Part shown: positions 62,501 through 64,000 of the stretch, in pieces
Position numbering within the stretch: position 1 is the first letter of the stretch
Layout: the number at the start of each line of letters is the position of its first letter
Assembly: GCA_017477325.1 (NCBI GenBank)
Contig: JAFUWV010000002.1
Span: 186,001 to 250,000 of the forward strand
DNA: 64,000 nucleotides
Source of the DNA: Paludibacteraceae bacterium
GTDB taxonomy: Bacteria; Bacteroidota; Bacteroidia; Bacteroidales; Paludibacteraceae
Reading direction: 5' to 3'
Notes under the pieces: model-generated
Seen by the model: the letters and a program-made list of their open reading frames with translations, nothing else
Told to the model about the DNA's origin: nothing
Databases searched by the model: none
Program-made: the position numbers and the translations under genes

Positions 62501-63007
62501 GGCCCGCAAATATACTCACTGGTAGGTTCTTACAATATGGCTGCAAACCAACTTCCTCACTCCGCAACCGAAGTACCTCTTGGTATTGTCTTCCCTGAGA
62601 CGGGAGAGTATCAGATCGCATTGGCGAAGGGTATGCCTGCCGGTAAGTCTGTCAGCATCTATGACGCGGCTGAGAGTCGTGAGTATAGTCTGGAGAATCC
62701 GGTTACCGTCTATGCTGACAGTGCCCACACTTCAGTCGGGCGCTATTCCGTCAGAATACAGAAGAAGCAGGGACAGATAACGACTGCAGCAGACAATACT
62801 CTGTCAGGCACTATCTCTGTCACTCAGGCTGACGGCAGACTCTTCATCAGCGGAATAGAGGGCAGGGCGGAAGCCATGCTGTACGACATGACGGGCAAGT
62901 TGCTTTACCGCACACTGGTTGAGTCAGGCGAAGGCATTGCAGCGCCCCAACAGGGTATATACCTGATGCGTGTTGCAGGGCAGACACTGAAAATCAACAT
63001 CCGCTAA
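56543..63007 (+). CDS. Giant T9SS-secreted surface protein with InlB_B-type repeats
   Basis: About 2154 aa from ATG 56543; an in-frame ATG at 56513 (the same ATGAAAACTCT, 30 bp earlier) would add ten residues before the signal peptide. After the signal peptide come beta-rich modules: three InlB_B/Listeria-Bacteroides repeats, with GYMFGGWYDN, GYTFGGWYQE and TFAGYWSGEN each closing in YAKW/FAKW/YAYW (about 290-615), then several carbohydrate-binding-like modules (LKGSFNSWG near 695). The last 70 residues are a type A T9SS C-terminal domain ending in GIYLMRVAGQTLKINIR. It is probably carried to the surface and either anchored or released. It is the largest gene here; a regulator gene lies convergent to it. 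Confidence 0.88.
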   Translation: MKTLNLTLSLSLKSLLLTATLLLTCVGEVWGGDYQQQGTNAGWWSDGGLSFNWTKNATTSTTTLNYSGIGSGGNLGDITTALTLTKTTVKFWRTSGSGNICGSTVWWELFKESNSIESGSYDPATWGSWDGSNNTMTNTTSIDFYSKTTGPGNYTIKIYAKLTGGANSSSSCNDNFWYNNNNTGTYSITFTIPSKNLTVAGAANGNTVSGSVTGIVKGTAYPITATPTTGYSFGGWTATSGGSSITIANSSSASTSVTFNNYSNDATVTARFKADSYTVTLNTNSGTINADNVTSYTYGVGATLPTDVTRTGYMFGGWYDNDTFTGSPVTTISTTATGNKTYYAKWTEITITDVTVYPSSGGTGNQTMTVKFKTNAPRNSGYYYRIAEFGGVNSGTIGGGFYINGVVIGTDNTGDASTLITVSPFTPYFGTSGVYTAAIEIYTDGPVTVQKTYNFTYGAGNYYTVSFNMNGHGSAVSSQSVLSGATATRPSPDPTATGYTFGGWYQEAACTNVWNFSTAITAARTLFAKWTPKTTTITLDRQSGTGGSSSVTATYDAAMPSATMPTRTNYTFAGYWSGENGTGTKYYNADGSSAHTWNYEDATKTLYAYWTENTYTVNVALSDASQSDGTTAPNGDVQVGAVTPVQITAPMPRTGYLSTGQWTATGGVVLASTTDNPTTITATSAGTVRWTFDENLTSNCVLKGSFNSWGDGIAMTKHAGESTGTIVYCTKEFTASSSAIQIKIMEGETWFGAQDSNNSLTKNTGSSFSNIWTLTSTNGGNNINFYPSVTGTYTFKYDYSTHKLQVYYPVVYQLQVYSASPADVTNTNNFDWDSHVGNVYSKTLSLNANTTYEFKCVVYSDFYGNTGTMTSTSSSNWDMSINVANCKITTTVAGNYKFDFTYTGSGNGDTKRLTVTYPKNKILSCEANSWAQSNNSTGKIGSAYYWDVTLPADNLQEFKIIDNSVWYGAASAGSLIMTSSDCSSKTLTANGMNAKIATTTNATYRILYDTISKQVSVTYPTIPAMTGSLLFAWDVQRGPGNGTSASPYEVFQGQTIQYFKFTHNSHPTIDSHFKRRFLLDGVEVIAPETPAAVSPLKYNYSNGAENTLGDHTVTLEVYYEYGPEGYKVKGTAQTSTIYYKVVPAPIATITSDLLEVAIGDKFNLTASLSTTLNSSNPYNFYKDGVGQPVQNSNRLLNLIYYTAGTHNYYVVITDYWGNTWMSPTIYVNVYDPANSIVVRFNTSEVVSTTSGNAWGTGMKVHYWGANQSGADVSATAEGDNWYSAVVPLCTDGKVSIQATATTPGGNNDMRTANIENVNESGCYIVKVTKDGQDHRLWEKTEDCQLYYAVESTVGTNKYYSNRVHKDGADLSFYANTAGTLNLVRHNNGEGWEIIKSLTPSFSKDSVYTSTFVKNTLGIGTMVAYSGAYYLYSPAVAAGKEHKDDMDSTFIHFDGNEAYTANPYNYYWVDWFTADANVSATIGNHINNNLSQAITDEGGFTNSKVPAGGANVRFAYNPKTNYFSRSAIGPAGDLTKRFLMLYDKDGLTTFKRVYDTDGTLIENPTDYDAITSNAATGYYRNAVFNDDGNWVYEIDVKATSASRVIAHSLFNGNDYYLFGMDGENPKAVQLHTAEGTLTMRVIYDFKTNRIVAGWVPDDDYNGTIDLNSAVIFLREANNDSKQVKLTGNNKVTNITQVYTVLELRSTNWNTTGGFFWFSLPYSCKIADMFGLGEYGTDWVIQRYRGDLRAQNGWFKETPTFWRNLKKTATLEVNRGYVVYLMNSPTFKSDGVARLYFPSEVSKWEFEPKAVTTTLPYNECTICQGCEQDESRKGNKDYDRTKEDSHWYVAGVPAFQNCTISAHSATIKNDNVLNMSGENPLYYYEWNYNSGSPTYTPRSSVGTEFKSTFAYMFQYAGNITWVSTTGISASTPSGIAARRVADEEGVVEEMTLQLTNGEDVFDHAYITLNDIATSDYDLNLDLSKIMNDGPQIYSLVGSYNMAANQLPHSATEVPLGIVFPETGEYQIALAKGMPAGKSVSIYDAAESREYSLENPVTVYADSAHTSVGRYSVRIQKKQGQITTAADNTLSGTISVTQADGRLFISGIEGRAEAMLYDMTGKLLYRTLVESGEGIAAPQQGIYLMRVAGQTLKINIR

Positions 63008-63068
63008 GGCAAGTGGCAACTATATAGCAAATGTGGAGACAAAGAGCTTCTGTTTTTCTCCTGCAATT

Positions 63069-63114
63069 ATCATTATACCCTCCATGCCGTATGTTGGCCT
63101 GAGGGTATAATGAT
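63069..63114. terminator. Bidirectional hairpin between giant gene and regulator
   Basis: Perfect 14-bp inverted repeat ATCATTATACCCTC / GAGGGTATAATGAT around an 18-nt loop, between convergent stops. Confidence 0.75.
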
Positions 63115-63130
63115 GTTATAATAGAGTTTC

Positions 63131-63179
63131 AGTAACCCATAACCAGTAACCCGTAACCAGTAACCAGTAACCAGTAACC
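63131..63179 (+). repeat. Seven 7-bp tandem repeats
   Basis: AGTAACC, CATAACC, AGTAACC, CGTAACC, then three AGTAACC. Ends 3 nt before the reverse-strand stop of the regulator gene (63182). Confidence 0.92.
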
Positions 63180-63181
63180 AT

Positions 63182-64000
63182 TTATCCGAGTTGAAACAGT
63201 GCTTGATTGAATTGCTCGGTGCTGAGGTCGCTGCGGTTCTTGACGCGTGTCTTGTAGGTATAGACGGTGTTGATGGAGTAGTCGAGTATCTGTGCTATCT
63301 TCTCGTTGTCGCTCACTCCGAGGCGTATCAGTGCAAAGATACGGAGTTCCGGACTGAGCAGTTCTCCCTGCACAGGCATTATCTGCTCGTCGTGACGCAG
63401 AAGCGAGTTGAACTGCTCCACGAAACCGGGGAAGATACGCAGTATCATCTCGTCCAGTTGCTTGTAGAACACTTTTCTTGTTCGCGTAGCGTTATACTGC
63501 GGCGGTATGGTCAGCAGCTCCTCCGTGCGCCGCTCCTGTGCACGACGCTTCACGTAGCGCTGATACATGGCAAATCTGTTGAGTGTCTCGGTCTGGTTGC
63601 AGAGGAAAGTGGATATATATTCCTCTTTTATGTTGTTTGCCTCTTCCAGTTTCTGGTTGATCTGTGTTATGGTGTTGTGTGCACGCTGAACCGCCCGAAC
63701 ACGGTTGTAAAGCAGTATGAGCACGATGAACAGCACCAGAAGCAGAGCATACGTCACTATGCTTAAGGCGCGTATGCGGGTGTTCTGCTCCTCGAGTTGC
63801 TGCATCTGTGCATGCTCAATGATGGGCAGTATCTGACCAATCTCCAGTTGGCGATGGCGTGCGTTGTAGAACTTGGCATCGTCGAGTGCTACGCGTATGT
63901 ATCTGACTGCACGCTCTGTCTGGCCCTGGTTGAAGAGTGCCATCGCAACATTGCGCAGTGCCACTGCCTCCTTTGTGGAGTTGCGTATGTCGGATATGGC
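63182..64000 (-). CDS. TPR/DUF6377-type regulator, N-terminus beyond window
   Basis: The 272 visible residues remain open at base 64000. They show the end of a TPR-like helical region (ALFNQGQTERAVRYIRVALDDAKFYN), one membrane helix (about 20 hydrophobic residues around ALSIVTYALLLVLFIVLILLY), a coiled coil, and a C-terminal helix-turn-helix of LuxR-like form (LGVSDNEKIAQILDYSINTV then YKTRVKNRSDL). TPR-membrane-HTH proteins of this type are membrane-bound regulators in Bacteroidales, often beside the surface genes they control, so the giant protein gene is a candidate target. That link is inference. Confidence 0.82.
   Translation of the reverse strand, partial: AISDIRNSTKEAVALRNVAMALFNQGQTERAVRYIRVALDDAKFYNARHRQLEIGQILPIIEHAQMQQLEEQNTRIRALSIVTYALLLVLFIVLILLYNRVRAVQRAHNTITQINQKLEEANNIKEEYISTFLCNQTETLNRFAMYQRYVKRRAQERRTEELLTIPPQYNATRTRKVFYKQLDEMILRIFPGFVEQFNSLLRHDEQIMPVQGELLSPELRIFALIRLGVSDNEKIAQILDYSINTVYTYKTRVKNRSDLSTEQFNQALFQLG

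Overview
The window looks like a piece of a Bacteroidales (Bacteroidota) chromosome. Almost every visible promoter has the Bacteroidota form TTTG-N19/20-TAnnTTTG, and family-typical genes are present: a DUF5606 protein, a GH13_8 branching enzyme, a UbiA enzyme, a TPR/DUF6377-type regulator, and a giant secreted protein with a type IX secretion C-terminal domain. The type IX signal argues for a Prevotella/Porphyromonas-like lineage or an uncultured relative rather than classical Bacteroides, but the genus cannot be fixed from sequence alone.

0-19 kb is mostly housekeeping: tdk (cut by the window edge), xseA and recJ from back-to-back promoters, ansA, pepD, an orphan OmpR-type response regulator, cysS, dprA, DUF5606, Nif3-like, a coiled-coil zinc-ribbon protein, a tiny CWC protein, an MFS carrier, sufS, a new-looking zinc protein, tRNA-Pro(GGG), a YhcH-type sugar anomerase homologue, and a eukaryote-type glycogen branching enzyme. 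A small conserved-looking gene at 18.7-19.1 kb has a long leader containing seven 11-bp tandem repeats.

19.7-34 kb is one co-directional locus and the most unusual set of proteins here: a periplasmic VWA protein anchored by one membrane helix, a 1072-aa FtsZ/tubulin-like protein, a 1003-aa two-helix membrane protein, a membrane protein with two tandem transglutaminase-like domains, a peptidase-MA-like protein that has lost its zinc histidines, a lipoprotein, and a helix-hairpin-helix/beta-barrel outer-membrane protein. Together they could form an envelope-spanning machine around a prokaryotic tubulin.

34-50 kb holds a long plus-strand run (ileS, lipoprotein, AsmA-like, Ser/Thr-rich lipoprotein, M3 peptidase, membrane protein, OPT transporter), ended by a bidirectional terminator facing the pta-ackA operon; a CAU-anticodon tRNA follows.

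50-64 kb is accessory in character: maf, ubiA, a GH13 amylase, a small exported protein with a C-terminal sorting-like tail, a 2.1-kaa T9SS surface protein and a partial regulator. It also holds two homologous four-helix-bundle (IVP/S23-like) genes, each enclosed by arrays of 9-bp tandem repeats whose motif is specific to the locus. Short tandem arrays of period 7, 8 or 9 recur elsewhere in the window, usually starting on or next to a stop codon. This arrays-plus-four-helix-bundle arrangement and the tubulin/VWA locus are the two best candidates for an undescribed system.
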